Assembly (NCBI GenBank): GCA_003255065.1
Contig: QAOA01005747.1
Coordinates: 1-64,000 of the forward strand
Direction of reading: 5' to 3'
Origin: Cercis canadensis
Lineage: Eukaryota > Streptophyta > Magnoliopsida > Fabales > Fabaceae
Length of the DNA: 64,000 nt
The translations under genes were made by a program, and so were the position numbers. The notes below the pieces were generated by a model. The model made no database searches and was not told where the DNA came from. It saw only the letters and a program-made list of their open reading frames with translations. This document shows, piece after piece, positions 1-10,527 of the stretch. The stretch's first letter is position 1; each line of letters opens with the position of its first letter.

Positions 1-328
1 TTAGGGTTTGGAGTTTAAGGTTAAGATTTAGGTTTTGGGACTTGGGGTTTAGGGTTTAGAGTTTGGGGTTAAGATTTGGGTTTTGGGGTTTGGGGTATAA
101 GGTTTAGAGTTTAAGGTTTTAATTTTTTTTTGGGTTTGGGGTTTAGAGTTTAAGGTTGGAGTTTGGAGTTTGGAATTTGGGGTTTGGAGTTAGGATTTGT
201 GGTTTGAAGTTTTATTTATAAGTTTGGGGTTTAGGGTTAAGGGTTAAGGGTTAAGAGTTTTGATTTTTGGGTTTAGGATTTAGGGTTTAAAGTTTTATTT
301 ATGAGTTTGGGGTTTGGGGTTTAGGGTT
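1..328. repeat. Degenerate telomere-like (TTTAGGG-type) array, left part
   Basis: The stretch is made of variants of TTTAGGG, TTTGGGG and GTTTAAGG with no fixed register. This is the plant telomere heptamer in decayed form. It resumes after the LTR element (6527-6690), so one original array was split by that insertion. It is either an interstitial telomeric tract or subtelomeric DNA; too degenerate to be an active telomere. Confidence 0.8.
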
Positions 329-1168
329 TGATGCGATCCAAGGTAGCATGACAAAGGTAGCCAAGGCTACAATGAAGGTTGTCCTACAATTGAAGGGCTT
401 GATGACCTATTTCACCAAAGACTTCAAGGGGTGGACAACATCTATGGGGCTAATTGGCTATTTGGAGGCTATTCGGACTTTATTTAGGTTCTTAATTTTG
501 GGCTTTGTTATTTAGGGCTGAACATTGCTATTTTCTTATGTTCTTAGTTGGGCCGAATAGGGTCTATTTTCTGGCCTTGTATCCTAGGCTAAACTTAGGG
601 TCTTTATTTTGGTTAGTGTTGTTTGTAATAATGGCCATATTGAACTTCTACTTTAGGGCCGGTTCTGACTAAAGCCATTTAGAGCTTGTTTAGTTGGGTT
701 TAGGGATTGTCCAGTTGGGATTTAGGAACTTGGGTCAAGTTTGGGTTTGGATACCCACTCAACTCACTAAAATCGACCCACAAACTTCTTAAGGAGTTGA
801 ATCAGCATTATTGAGAATTTATCAAAGAACTTTGAGAGGTTTCTTCTCTTTTCTCTCTATGGAGAGTTGTGAACCAGCTAGGATAACACTAGCTTGGGGA
901 ACTTGAATCTTATAACTCCCAACCCTTTCTCTCCTCTGGAGTGTGACAATTCTTTCTTTCTCCATCATAGTCCACGTTGGTTCTTGGATGCATTATGCTT
1001 GGGAGGTTTGGCTAATTAAGCTGAGTTGCCCATTCCTTGATTCAAGGGTCTTCACTTCATTCCATTCACCTTTGTTTTTGTTTGATTTCTTGCCAATCAT
1101 TTTGGGATCCTAGGCTTACATGGTGTTGTGCGGATGGGTGGACCTACATCCATAGGGAAATCGCATCA
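329..1168 (+). repeat. 5' LTR of the LARD-like element
   Basis: 840-bp direct repeat of 5677-6526, starting TG and ending CA. Near its 3' end is a conserved stretch (about 1040-1150) shared nearly base for base with the other LTR. Confidence 0.85.
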
Positions 1169-1171
1169 AAT

Positions 1172-1183
1172 TGGTATCAGAGT
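1172..1183 (+). other. Primer-binding site (initiator Met-tRNA type)
   Basis: TGGTATCAGAGT, three bases after the LTR end. It matches the classic plant retroelement PBS TGGTATCAGAGC except for the last base. Confidence 0.85.
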
Positions 1184-2959
1184 CTGGTTGGCTCCAAGAG
1201 GTTGGCAAGCAATCTTAAGTTTTGTTGTTTGATCTTTGTTTTTCATCTCTAGTAAAAATTCTGGAAAAAAAATCCAAAAAAAAAAATCCATACTGTTTAT
1301 GGAGGTTTCTGGTGTGATTCATGTCTCAACTTTGTTGATTTGAAGTGTTTAGATGTTGTTTTGGTTAATTTGAAAGGTTCTAACTCAAATTGAGCTTGAA
1401 TCAATTTTCTGGAAAAATTCCAAAAAGAAACCAGTTTTGTTTGTACTGTTCATGGACATACTGTTCATGGAGGTTTTAGTATGACTTATGCTTTAATTCT
1501 ATTGATCTGAAGTTGATTTGTGCTGTTCTAATTAAATCTGGACCAGAGTGAATTTTCTGGGCATGTGTTCTTCAAAGCTTGCTGTAGCCCTCTAAAAGTA
1601 CTTCAATCCTTGTGAATTTGGTGTTAATTGAGTTAGGGATTTGGTTACTTGATAATCAGACTACCCTAGCTTGATTTGTTTCTTGATTTAATCGGTTGAA
1701 GATCATGGAATGTTGGTTGTCTTGCTGAACTTCCTATTCTATTTCCATGGGAATTACTTTGATGGATTGAACATTTGTGAATTTGAGCTAAAATGCTTGA
1801 GTGTTAGCTTGATTTAAGTAGAATCCTTATTTGTTTTACTCTAAATCTGGTTGTACACTCTTGGTTTGAGCTTGAATGAATGAATCCTTCAAAGAACTCC
1901 ATGGCTGAGAAACCTTGTTTCTGTTTCAGCTTGAGAAATTGATTAATTCCATTTGAATCCTTGGTAACTACCTCAATTTAGGTAATTCCAATTGTGTCCT
2001 GATGAGAAGCTTCATGAAAATTGCCTCAGATACCTTGGAATATGCTTTGAATTGTGGCTGGAATCTTGTGTTTTTGGGGTAATTAGCAATTTTCATAGCT
2101 TAATCTTAATTTTAGCTAGCTTAATTTCTTCATTGTCGCTTAGTTTAATTTGTACAAGTTATATATAAAAAAAAAATGGCTGGACCAAATTGTTCTTGAA
2201 GTGTGATAAAAAAGAAAAATTTTGGGCAAAGAAAAGCCATTGAAAAATTAATATTATTAAGGTCCAAAAAGAACAAGCCATGGAAAGAAAATTATTGCTA
2301 AAGAGCATGAGACAAAGGCCAAGTGTGAGCTAAGCTTAGAAAAGTTAGAACTCTAAAAATTGAGCTAAGTTTAGTAGAATTGCTTGCTGCCCTGTTTCTG
2401 GCCATCATTGCTTATTTCATGGTAGCTTAATTAATTTCCAAGTGGCTTGTCTATTCTAGTGTCCTTGCATCTTTGATTTGTTCAATTCTTGTGCTTGAGA
2501 AATTTTGTTCTTGTTAATTCAAATCTATCCTGTTTTTTTTTTTTCTTGATTTGATTCCTTTTATTCTTAATTATGTTCTTGCTGTTTTAATTGCTTCCAT
2601 TGCTGTTTGGTTCTTATTCATCCTTGCTAAGTGCTTGTCTTGATTTTCTAAAGTGTCTCAAGTCACACACCACATGCAAACTTGTCTTCTTGCATGCTAC
2701 ATTTAAAGTTTGGGTGTTGATTTGTTTTTGGGAACTCTTGCTTAGTTGCCCAGCTGTGTCTCTTAGCTTGCTCTAGAGATTGTAAGAGAAGAATAGAGTG
2801 GAAAAAGGCAAGTGTTGTGAGCTTCTTAGAGAAAAAGCCTACAAGAGTGCATACACGAGTGAAAAGTGCAAACACTTTGAGAGCAAACACATGAGGTGTG
2901 ATTGTGAGGATTTCTCTATTCTTTGCTAACATTTTGTCCAAGAACTTCTTAAATCATGC
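1184..2959 (+). other. Untranslated leader of the LARD-like element
   Basis: T-rich DNA, interrupted in all frames, between the PBS and the first long ORF. Short phrases such as ACTGTTCATGGA recur (about 1290 to 1480). I see no gene here. Confidence 0.5.
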
Positions 2960-3676
2960 ATGGAAGAAGGCAACCAAAGTATGGATGTTGCTTTGAGAAC
3001 TATGCTTCAAGGGCTTACAAAGATGAATGATCAATTTGACAATTTGTTAAGCCGAATGGGGAGTCTTGAACAAAGTCCTAGGAGGAGGCATAAGAGACAT
3101 ATGGAGGAAGAAAGTGAAGAGAGTCTATCAAAGACAGCCACCAAAGCATTGATTCTTAGAAAGAGAAAAGAAAAGGTTGAGTCATGGCTACAAAACAACA
3201 TCTTTCCCACAAAGAGTACTAGCCATGTGAAGGCCTCTAAAGTCATCTCGAATGGAGAGAGTTGTACTACAATGGAGAATGAAAAGTTAGTGGCCAAATT
3301 AAATGAGACATTTACTCAAGTGATCTTGAAGGATGAAGCTAATCCTCAACCACCATGTATTGAAGTTCCCTTGAATTTGATAGAAGGAACTAAAGATGCA
3401 ATACATGTGACAGGCATGAGTGATGACAATAAAAGAGAGGAGGTAAAAGATCAAAAGAGTGAGAAAATTAAAGAGGCTGAGAGCCCTAATGAAAAGAAAA
3501 AGAGTGAAAAGGAGAGAGGAAAAATGAAAGATTATGAGAGTGAGCTTGGAGGAAGAGAATCCAAGAAAGTTTTGTTTTCTCATAAGCCTACATTAACGCC
3601 CTTGTGCAAAAAGGCTTATGTTAAGACTAATCCCTCTAACATCTCTTGCTCTAGTGTTATTGGTCCTAACGTGTAG
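2960..3676 (+). CDS. Gag-like basic ORF of the LARD-like element
   Basis: 238-codon ORF. The N-terminus (MLQGLTKMNDQFDNL then GSLEQ) looks like the short coiled segment that opens many Ty3-type gag proteins, followed by a basic patch RRRHKRH. The rest is charged and low complexity, rich in Lys and Glu (about residues 150-195), ending with a stretch near KKAYVKTNP. There is no zinc knuckle and no protease motif. It could be a gag remnant kept as a structural or RNA-binding protein; that is inference. The ORF starts just after the long leader, as expected for the first ORF of a retroelement. Confidence 0.5.
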   Translation: MEEGNQSMDVALRTMLQGLTKMNDQFDNLLSRMGSLEQSPRRRHKRHMEEESEESLSKTATKALILRKRKEKVESWLQNNIFPTKSTSHVKASKVISNGESCTTMENEKLVAKLNETFTQVILKDEANPQPPCIEVPLNLIEGTKDAIHVTGMSDDNKREEVKDQKSEKIKEAESPNEKKKSEKERGKMKDYESELGGRESKKVLFSHKPTLTPLCKKAYVKTNPSNISCSSVIGPNV

Positions 3677-3844
3677 GATTTTGAAGAGGAATCCGAAGGG
3701 ATAAAGCAACACAGATTGCTACTCAAATTGAAGGGTGCACTCTCCAAGGATACTATGGCTAACTCTACACTTTTTCCTTCCTTGACCGCACCTTATTTTG
3801 ATTGTGAGCTTGCTTAAATTTTTTTTAAACATTATCCTAATCTT

Positions 3845-4564
3845 GTGATTATAGTGAATGCATGTGGAGATGTATACACTAGTAATGATGGTTTAGGTGA
3901 TTCCCTTCTCCTTACTACTTCGCATGCTAGGTCATTAGGTATTGATCATGTTAGAACTTTGTTTGCAAGGGAATCTTATGATGTTGGTAGGATGAGTGTG
4001 AGTATTGCTTTGGCTGCCCAACCCAATCATGGGAAGAATTACTTTTTGGTTAGAAAGCATGAGATGTGTTTGCTTGAAAATTCTTTGTATGTAACCAATG
4101 TGTCTCTTGTTTCTTGCATACACCATGCTTTGCATGATTCAAGTGTGTTTGATGTGACTAAAGCATTTGATAAAGTTGTGTGTGATGAGGTATATAGGCA
4201 TGGTTATTTGTCGTTTAAAGAACTCAAAATGCATATGCCTATTAGCTCCTTCCATGGAAACTCTATACTTACTAAAAATGCTCTTTATAGTGCTATGCAT
4301 AATTTGGGTTTGTTCCATGAGGATAGTCTTAAATGTGATTGCTATCAATTTAGGTTTACTAAGGTTACTTTGATAAACTCCTTTAAACTTAAATATGGAG
4401 CATATGGTTGGTTGTTTATCCCTCTTCCCCCTCTTGATGTTAGCACTATCAAAGCTATTGTGAATATAGATCTACATGTCTCTCTAACCTTGCTTGGGAA
4501 TGCCTGTTTTGATGGTATATTATGTTATGACATGAATCATGATGTATATGCTAGTCATTTGTAA
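3845..4564 (+). CDS. Unrecognised ORF inside the LARD-like element
   Basis: 239-codon ORF in another frame from the gag-like ORF, 168 bases downstream. I recognise no catalytic motif: no reverse transcriptase YxDD box, no RNase H and no integrase HHCC or DDE pattern. It is moderately hydrophobic, with several His and Cys (around SCIHHALH and KCDCYQF). It sits where pol would be in an autonomous element. It may be a diverged relic or a lineage-specific ORF. Confidence 0.35.
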   Translation: MIIVNACGDVYTSNDGLGDSLLLTTSHARSLGIDHVRTLFARESYDVGRMSVSIALAAQPNHGKNYFLVRKHEMCLLENSLYVTNVSLVSCIHHALHDSSVFDVTKAFDKVVCDEVYRHGYLSFKELKMHMPISSFHGNSILTKNALYSAMHNLGLFHEDSLKCDCYQFRFTKVTLINSFKLKYGAYGWLFIPLPPLDVSTIKAIVNIDLHVSLTLLGNACFDGILCYDMNHDVYASHL

Positions 4565-4713
4565 GGTGAGTCATTTGCTTTAGTTGGTTTTGGTAGTTTT
4601 ACTAAGATAGTTAGGTTTATTTGTGCTAGAGAGTTACTTTCGTTAGTGAGTTTTCTAGATTTTGTTGAGTTTAAATTGTATTTCTCTAGATTTGTTTCGA
4701 GTCTTTTGTAGAC

Positions 4714-5121
4714 TTGAGTAATTCAAATTCACAAGAGGTGAGATACCCACGAGGTGAGAAATTTCTAGTTGTTAAGGTCTTGTTACCGAGATATGCACCT
4801 ATTCTTTCTTTAACTTTTAAATTCTTGGAAGTTGACTCGAACAATGGAATATACACATATATTCTTACTTTTGATAAGATATTCCATGCGTATGAGAAAT
4901 GTACATTCAATGAGCTTGTAGTTGTTAATGTTTCACTTCATTCCTTATTGAAGCACATATCCCATTTTGCTAGCATGAAGATTAAATGTTTAGGAATTGC
5001 ATATGGCGTTTTGATGGCTACCAATTGTCCAATTTATTTTGAGACTGTGGTTCAGCTCTTTAGCATGAGATTGACATTACATTGCAACATTCCTTCCTCT
5101 TATATGGATTCTATCTTGTGA
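4714..5121 (+). CDS. Short unrecognised ORF inside the LARD-like element
   Basis: 135-codon ORF, no motif recognised. It and the next ORF (5249-5824) may be pieces of one older reading frame, since together they fill the space to the polypurine tract. Confidence 0.25.
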   Translation: MSNSNSQEVRYPRGEKFLVVKVLLPRYAPILSLTFKFLEVDSNNGIYTYILTFDKIFHAYEKCTFNELVVVNVSLHSLLKHISHFASMKIKCLGIAYGVLMATNCPIYFETVVQLFSMRLTLHCNIPSSYMDSIL

Positions 5122-5248
5122 AGAACACCTAAGTTTGTTGCTTAGAGTGCTAATTTCTTTGAGGTTTGAACAATGATTTTCCATTGAACCAAGAGGATAG
5201 GTTTGGAATGGGACTAGAATAGGTATTACTTGTGGATTTGTACTTGGA

Positions 5249-5824
5249 ATGACATTTGGTTTCAAGTTTTGGTTATTTAATCCATGTGATGTAGTTAAAT
5301 TGTCTATCTTGAACCATATTTTGAATATTTGTGATGGAGAGTTTAGGATTACCCATGTTGATAATACCATATTGTTCATCTTGATTTATGACGTGTTGAC
5401 ACGATATGGTGCACGTTTGTGTTGTGGATGGACCTTTCCAAGTGATTATTATATTGGTCTTACTTGGTTGTTCTTAATTGCTATTTGTTTTGTTGTTATC
5501 GATAAAGGAGAAGAAACTTGGTTGTTAAAGATGAAGCTGACCAATGGAAAACAAGCTTTTCTACACCTTCAAACTTTGTTATGGCTTGACATTAATTGGG
5601 TTTTAAACTCATTACCTTCTCTTGTTGATGTAGGACCAAAATTTGAGAATAAATCTTTTCTTGAAGAGGGAGGGGATGATGCGATTCGAGGTAGGATGAC
5701 AAAGGTAGCCGAGGCTAGAGTGAAGGTTGTCCTACAATTGAAGGGCTTAGTGAACCTATTTCACCAAAGACTTCAAGGGGAGGACAACATCTATGGGGCT
5801 AATTGGCTATTTGGAGGCTATTAA
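5249..5824 (+). CDS. ORF running through the PPT into the 3' LTR
   Basis: 191-codon ORF. Residues about 85-150 resemble the tail of plant Ty3-type pol proteins, where a segment like KFENKSFLEEGGDDAI followed by MTKV(A)EAR lies right at the polypurine tract; many such polyproteins end with a GPMTRA-type motif at this place. That is a weak similarity from memory. It suggests the element derives from a Ty3-type ancestor that lost its enzymes. Confidence 0.35.
   Translation: MTFGFKFWLFNPCDVVKLSILNHILNICDGEFRITHVDNTILFILIYDVLTRYGARLCCGWTFPSDYYIGLTWLFLIAICFVVIDKGEETWLLKMKLTNGKQAFLHLQTLLWLDINWVLNSLPSLVDVGPKFENKSFLEEGGDDAIRGRMTKVAEARVKVVLQLKGLVNLFHQRLQGEDNIYGANWLFGGY
5660..5676 (+). other. Polypurine tract
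   Basis: Purine run GAAGAGGGAGGGGA directly before the 3' LTR; primes plus-strand synthesis in LTR elements. Confidence 0.8.
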
Positions 5825-6526
5825 GACTTTATTTAGCTTCTCAATTTTGGGCTTTGTTATTTAGGGCTGAACATTGCTATTTCTTTATGTTCTTAGTTGG
5901 GCCGAATAGGGTCTATTTTCTGGCCTTGTATTCTGGGCTAAACTTAGGGTCTTATTTTGGTTAGTGTTGTTTTTAATAATGGCCATATTGAACTTCTACT
6001 TTAGGGCCGGTTCTGACTAAAGCCATTTAAGGCTTGTTTAGTTGGGTTTAGGGCTTGTCTAGTTGCGATTTAGGGTCATAGGTCAGGTTTAGGTTTGGAT
6101 ACCCACCTAACTCATTAAAATCAACCACAAAATTCATAAGGAGCTGAATGCCTTTGTCTTTAGCATTATTGAAAATTTATCAAAGAACTTTGAGAGGTTT
6201 CTTCTCTTTTCTCTTTATGGAGAGTTGTGAACCAGCTAGGATAACACTAACTTGGGGAACTTGAATCTTATCACTCCCAACCCTTTCTCTCCTCTAGAGT
6301 GTGCCAATTCTTTCTTTCTCCATCATAAACCATGTTGGTTCTTGGATGGATTGTGCTTAGGAGGTTTTGCTAATTAAGCTGAGTTGCCTATTCCTTGATT
6401 CAAGGGTCTTCACTTCATTCCATTCACCTTTGTTTTTGTTTGATTTCTTGCCAATCATTTTGGGATCCTAGGCTTACATGTTGTTGTGCTGATGGGTTGA
6501 CCTACATCCATAGGAAAATTGCACCA
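5677..6526 (+). repeat. 3' LTR of the LARD-like element
   Basis: 850-bp copy of 329-1168, ending CA just before the GGGTT target duplication. Confidence 0.85.
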
Positions 6527-6690
6527 GGGTTTAAGGTTTAAAGTTTAGGGTTAGGATTTTGGGTTTAGAGTTTAGAGTTAGGGGTATATAATTTAGGGTC
6601 TAAGGTTAGGATTTATATTTGGGGTTTAGGATTTAGGGTTTAATAGTTTGTTTTTAGTTTTGGATTTAGGGTTTAGGATTGAACAAATAT
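6527..6690. repeat. Degenerate telomere-like array, right part
   Basis: TTTAGGG-like variants resume immediately after the 3' LTR and fade out near 6690, continuing the array seen at 1-328. Confidence 0.75.
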
Positions 6691-6745
6691 TATTTCGGTC
6701 CATTTATTAGTTTAATAAATATTATTTTGATGTATGTTAGGGCCC

Positions 6746-7265
6746 AAGACTGGTTCACCTTTGTACTCACAAGATCTCCCCCCAGATGAGATATTGATCC
6801 CATATCTGTAGAGGCCAGGGTTTGGTGCAGTTTACTGTGTAAGGTCCATGCAATTGGATATCCAGTTCATATTCGCATTAGTGGAACGGTGGTGCCTAAA
6901 GACACACACGTTCCATATGCCTTTCGGAGAGTGCACCATGACCCTATAAGATGTGAAGATCTTGTTAGGGCTTAGTGTTAATGGTATTGCTGTTGGTGGG
7001 AGGAGCTTCCATCCATTGTGGCACGACGAGATTGTTGGTCTATTAGGAGTGGTGCCAGCCGAGAATGTCATTTCAAGTTCCTAGGTTCGGCTGTCTTGAT
7101 TAAGGGAGACATTTGGTGTCTGTCCACAAGATGTAGAGCCACATGTATTGGAGTGTTATGCAAGAGCATACATTCTGCTGTTGATAGGCTTGTGGCTGAT
7201 CCCAAATACTACCGGGAACTTTGTGCATCTCATGTACCTGGAGCTCCTAGAGGACTGGGAAATGG
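6746..7265 (+). pseudogene. Plant mobile domain (PMD / MAIN-like) pseudogene fragment
   Basis: One frame reads PDEILIPYL, stop, RPGFGAVYCVRSMQLD, FALVERW, KTHTFHMPFGECTMTL, stop, DVKILLGLSVNGIAVGG, FHPLWHDEIVGLLGVVP and then, after two more stops, ARAYILLLIGLWLIP and HLMYLELLEDWE. The order and motifs (LVERW, HTFHMP-GE-T-TL-DV--LLGL--G, ARAY) are those of the plant mobile domain found in MAIN-like proteins and some transposons. In-frame stops lie at 6809, 6947, 7082 and 7097. Similarity ends near 7265, where the minus-strand copia fragment begins, so the 3' part is lost. It is a dead gene or a transposon-carried PMD. Confidence 0.85.
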
Positions 7266-7289
7266 CAGTATCAGCAGATTCAAGGAGTG

Positions 7290-9792
7290 GTGACAGGAGA
7301 AGAAGTAGAAATGGCAGATTCAAGGAAAGGGAGAGGGAGAGAGACCTTACTGCCACCAGAAAGAGTATCAGCATAAGGAAAGATATTTTCATGAAAAATT
7401 ACATCACGAGAAGTATAAAATTGATGGTTGTCTAAATCATATACCCTATAGGCCTTTTGACCTGTGACAAAACCTACAAAAATGCACCTATATGCCCTAA
7501 CCGCAAACTTGTCTTTATGTGGCTTGGTGTTGGTGGCATAACATAAACAACCAGAACATTTTAAGAGAGTATAATCAGGTTGTTTATGATGCAAGACCTC
7601 ATATGGTGTTTTCTAATCTAAAAAATTAGCAGGTATTCGATTAATGAGATAAGCTGCCATTAAAAGGGAATGACCCTAAAATTTGATTGGTAACTGTGAT
7701 TGAAACATTAAGGCTCTGGCAATCTGTAAAATATGCTTATGTTTCCTTTCAACAATGCCATTTTGTTGGGGAGTATAGACACAGCTTCTGTGATGCAGGA
7801 TTCCTAATTTAGCCAAGAAAGATTGACATTCATGGCTAGTGAATTCAGAACCGTTGTCTGTCCTAATGCATTTTATTTGTTGTTTAAATTGATTATATAC
7901 CATTTGAAAGAAAACCTTCAAAGTCTGTAGTGTTTGGTGTTTATGAGTAAGCAGAAAAATCCAAGTTGCTCTACTGCAGTCATCAACCACAGTGAGCATG
8001 TAATGAGCTCCTGTAATTGAAGGTTGACTGTAGGGTCCCCACAAATCAATATGTAAAAGGTCAAAGGGAGAATCTGACTTAGTGGTACTAAGAGGAAATG
8101 ACAATCTATGTTGTTTTGACTTATGACAGATATCATACGATGAAAGCAAAGTGGTATCGAGTTCCTTGAGAAAGCTAATATGCTGTAAAGCCTTTAAAGA
8201 TACATGCCCAAATTTGTTATGCCACAAAGAGGCAGAAATTTTATTGGAATTTCCAGAGACAATACAAGGTAGTTTAATAGAATTGCAAACAGAATTAAAG
8301 GGGGATATGACTGAGTCAGTCTGGGTATTACAGGAAAGAAAAGATGCTGAAGCATGGAAAGAAGTTTTGTCTAAAATGTACAAATTGCCAACCACTTTAC
8401 CAACTGCGAGAATGGCTTCAGTCTGTGGGTCCTGCAGGATGCATTTGTCAGGAAGAAAAGTAAATTTAAGCTGTGCTGTTTGGCATAGCTTTCTCACAGA
8501 CAGGAGATTAAATTTGAAACTAGGGACATAAAGTGTTTCAGTCAAGGTTATGGTTGGACTAAGGTGAGCATCTCCTGTTTGTTGAACCAATTTTACTGAA
8601 CCATCAGGTAAAAATACTGGAGTAGTTTGTGTGACTGGTTTGAGGTTATGCAGTAATGTGATGTTAGTGCACATGTGATTTGATGCACCCGTGTCTACTA
8701 TCCAAGTTCCAAGTTCCATATTATCAACTAGATGCATAAAGAATGGAGAGCAGTATTAGAAATGTTACCTACAAAGTTGTCGAGGTGTGCAAAATTTGCT
8801 TGCTCCTTCAACATCTTTGACAGCTCTTGTTGTATCAATTCTGTCAAAGTTGCTTTCTGATCAATGTCTTTCCTCGCAGTATTGTTCATGTTAGCATCCA
8901 AGGGGTTATCAGCAAAATTCACAAGATTCCTTCCTCCCATAGCTTGATTTCTTTGTCCCTTGAGTTCTTTATACCAATCTGGATACCCATGCAATTTGAA
9001 GCATGTGTCTTTAGTGTGACCACTTGTGTTGCAGTGAGCACAAGATAGCTTATCATACTTCTCATTTTTCTTGTCATAGTTGCCTGGCTTCTTATAGCTT
9101 CCTCTTCCAACTCCTAAACCTCTTCCCATAGGATTCCTTGCTAGCATGGCAGAGTTCTCTACTTTCCCAGCCAAATTGAGATGTACTTCTCGTTGCTTTT
9201 CAATCCTCAAGATTATAGAGTATGCCTTGTTGACTGAAGGCAGAGGATCCATAACTAGAATTTGGTTCCTTACATGATCATAGTCATCACTAAGCCCCAT
9301 TAAGAACTACAACAGCTTGCTAGATTGAGCAAGATCAGAGACCTTCTTCGAGACCTCACAAGTGCAATTCTTACATATACATTTTGGGATTGGTTGCACA
9401 CAAATTAACTCATCCCAAAGCTTCTTCAGAGTGGTGAAATATTTCACTACTGATTGACTTCCTTGAGAAATAGTGTTTATTTCTCTTTGAATTTGATAAA
9501 TCTGTGGTCCATTAGATTCACCAAATCTTTCTTCCAGCTCCATCCAAAGGTCTCTAGCAGTTGATGCATAGAGAAAAGCTTCTACAATATCTTTGGAAAT
9601 TGAATTCAAAATCCACGATCTAATCATGCAATCAACACGAATCCATTGATCATACTCAGTGGAACTTTCTTCAGGCATTTCACACCTTCCATCGATGAAT
9701 CCTAGCTTCACCTTTGCTCCAAGAGCTATTCTAATCAATCTACTCCAAGACAAATAATTATTACCTGTCAGAGGAGTTGTAACAAGTTGCAT
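7290..9792 (-). pseudogene. Copia gag-protease-integrase pseudogene
   Basis: Reading leftwards from 9792: gag with a copia N-terminal segment (LTGNNYLSWSR, LGFIDG) and helical part; CCHC knuckle CAHCNTSGHTKDTC; protease DTGAS (about 8690); pre-integrase LWHNKFGHVS; integrase with HIDLWGPY, RTDNGSEF and GIVERKH, supplying the D, D and E residues; then the conserved DKFAVRAYRCIFVGF and RDVIFHE region. Breaks seen: TAG between KLL and FLMGL in gag (about 9302), where related proteins have Gln; TAG where FWGH is expected (about 7676); TAG before KTPYE (about 7610). The pre-integrase Cys of the usual CDIC is Tyr (SYDIC). Dead gene. Confidence 0.9.
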
Positions 9793-9987
9793 TCAAGGAT
9801 GATCTGAATTGGCCAATGCCATGGGATCTCCATTTGAATTGCTCGACATTTCACTATTCTTTGAACCAGTTCCAGTTTGCACCGAAGCAGTTTCTGCTTC
9901 CATTCTTCAAGTTGAATAAAATCAACCTCTTCAATCTTCCTCAGAGAAGTTCACAAGTTGAAGACTCTAGCAAATCTAGATCGATTT

Positions 9988-9999
9988 GCTCTGATACCA
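9988..9999 (-). other. Copia primer-binding site
   Basis: Minus strand reads TGGTATCAGAGC, an exact initiator Met-tRNA PBS, adjoining the CA end of the LTR at 10000. Confidence 0.9.
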
Positions 10000-10320
10000 T
10001 GTAAAATTCAAGAATAGAAGAAAGAAACTAAATAGAACCAGAGAAGATGAGAAATTCACTTCGTATATTCTATTCAATCAGAAATGAATTGTACAAGAAC
10101 ACTGTTTATATACAGTAAACCTGCCTTGCTGTCAAACTAAAGTAGTTACATGCCAGCTCAATTAACTACAAGCTAAGCTATCGTAGTTAAATAACTAAGT
10201 AACTATAGTTAAATAACTAACTAACTGAACTACAAATTTAACTAACTAATTAAACTTGCAGCTCAAGCTTATTTACATCAGCTCAAGTGTATTTACACAT
10301 CTGTACAGATGGCAGTTGGC
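10000..10320 (-). repeat. 5' LTR of the truncated copia element
   Basis: Starts at the PBS. The outer end cannot be fixed because the second LTR is missing; candidate CA ends lie between about 10279 and 10325. It contains short repeated phrases of the form TAACTAA (about 10140-10250). Confidence 0.6.
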
Positions 10321-10387
10321 ACCATAAATCATTTGGCTATGGTTAAGTGTAGTTTTTTTTGTTATCTTCTAATACTATTTTAAAAAA

Positions 10388-10527
10388 TGCTATTCATACA
10401 CCATAATTTTATATCACCCCATATCACCTAATTGAATTTAGGCTATTTAAAAATATTTTAAATTGATCCAATCAAAACTACAAAGTGATTGATAAATGTG
10501 GTATAAAATTATGATGTATGAGTAACA
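10388..10527. mobile_element. Small foldback (MITE-like) element
   Basis: GCTATTCATACACCATAATTTTAT at the left is inverted as ATAAAATTATGATGTATGAGTAAC at the right. About 30-bp arms, 140 bp in all. No reliable TSD identified. Confidence 0.5.

Larger units (their letters stand above)
329..6526 (+). mobile_element. LARD-like LTR retrotransposon inserted in the telomere-like array
   Basis: Two direct repeats, 329-1168 and 5677-6526, both begin TGATGCGAT and end in CA. A primer-binding site for initiator Met-tRNA follows the first (TGGTATCAGAGT at 1172) and a polypurine tract (about 5660-5676) precedes the second. The 5-base target site duplication is GGGTT (324-328 and 6527-6531). The 4.5-kb interior has ORFs but none shows reverse transcriptase, RNase H or integrase motifs, so it would need enzymes from another element. 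LTR structure, large size and missing pol fit a LARD-type non-autonomous element. The two LTRs differ by scattered substitutions and small indels, so insertion is not very recent. The flanking repeats make the TSD less informative than usual. Confidence 0.85.
7290..10320 (-). mobile_element. Truncated Ty1/copia retrotransposon
   Basis: Minus-strand element with its LTR on the right (from 10000), a Met-tRNA PBS next to it, then gag, zinc knuckle, protease and integrase, read right to left. It stops within the integrase C-terminal region near 7290. Reverse transcriptase, RNase H, PPT and the other LTR are absent, and PMD sequence abuts it. A 12-base phrase CAGATTCAAGGA occurs at both 7275 and 7314, near the junction. 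Confidence 0.9.

Noticed and set aside
1..328. Functional chromosome-end telomere
   Set aside because: Units are too varied and out of register, and the array is only about 0.5 kb in total with an old insertion inside it.
7676..8737. Possible functional integrase/protease gene
   Set aside because: It is one open segment of a copia polyprotein bounded by TAG stops, with a lost pre-integrase Cys and no reverse transcriptase.
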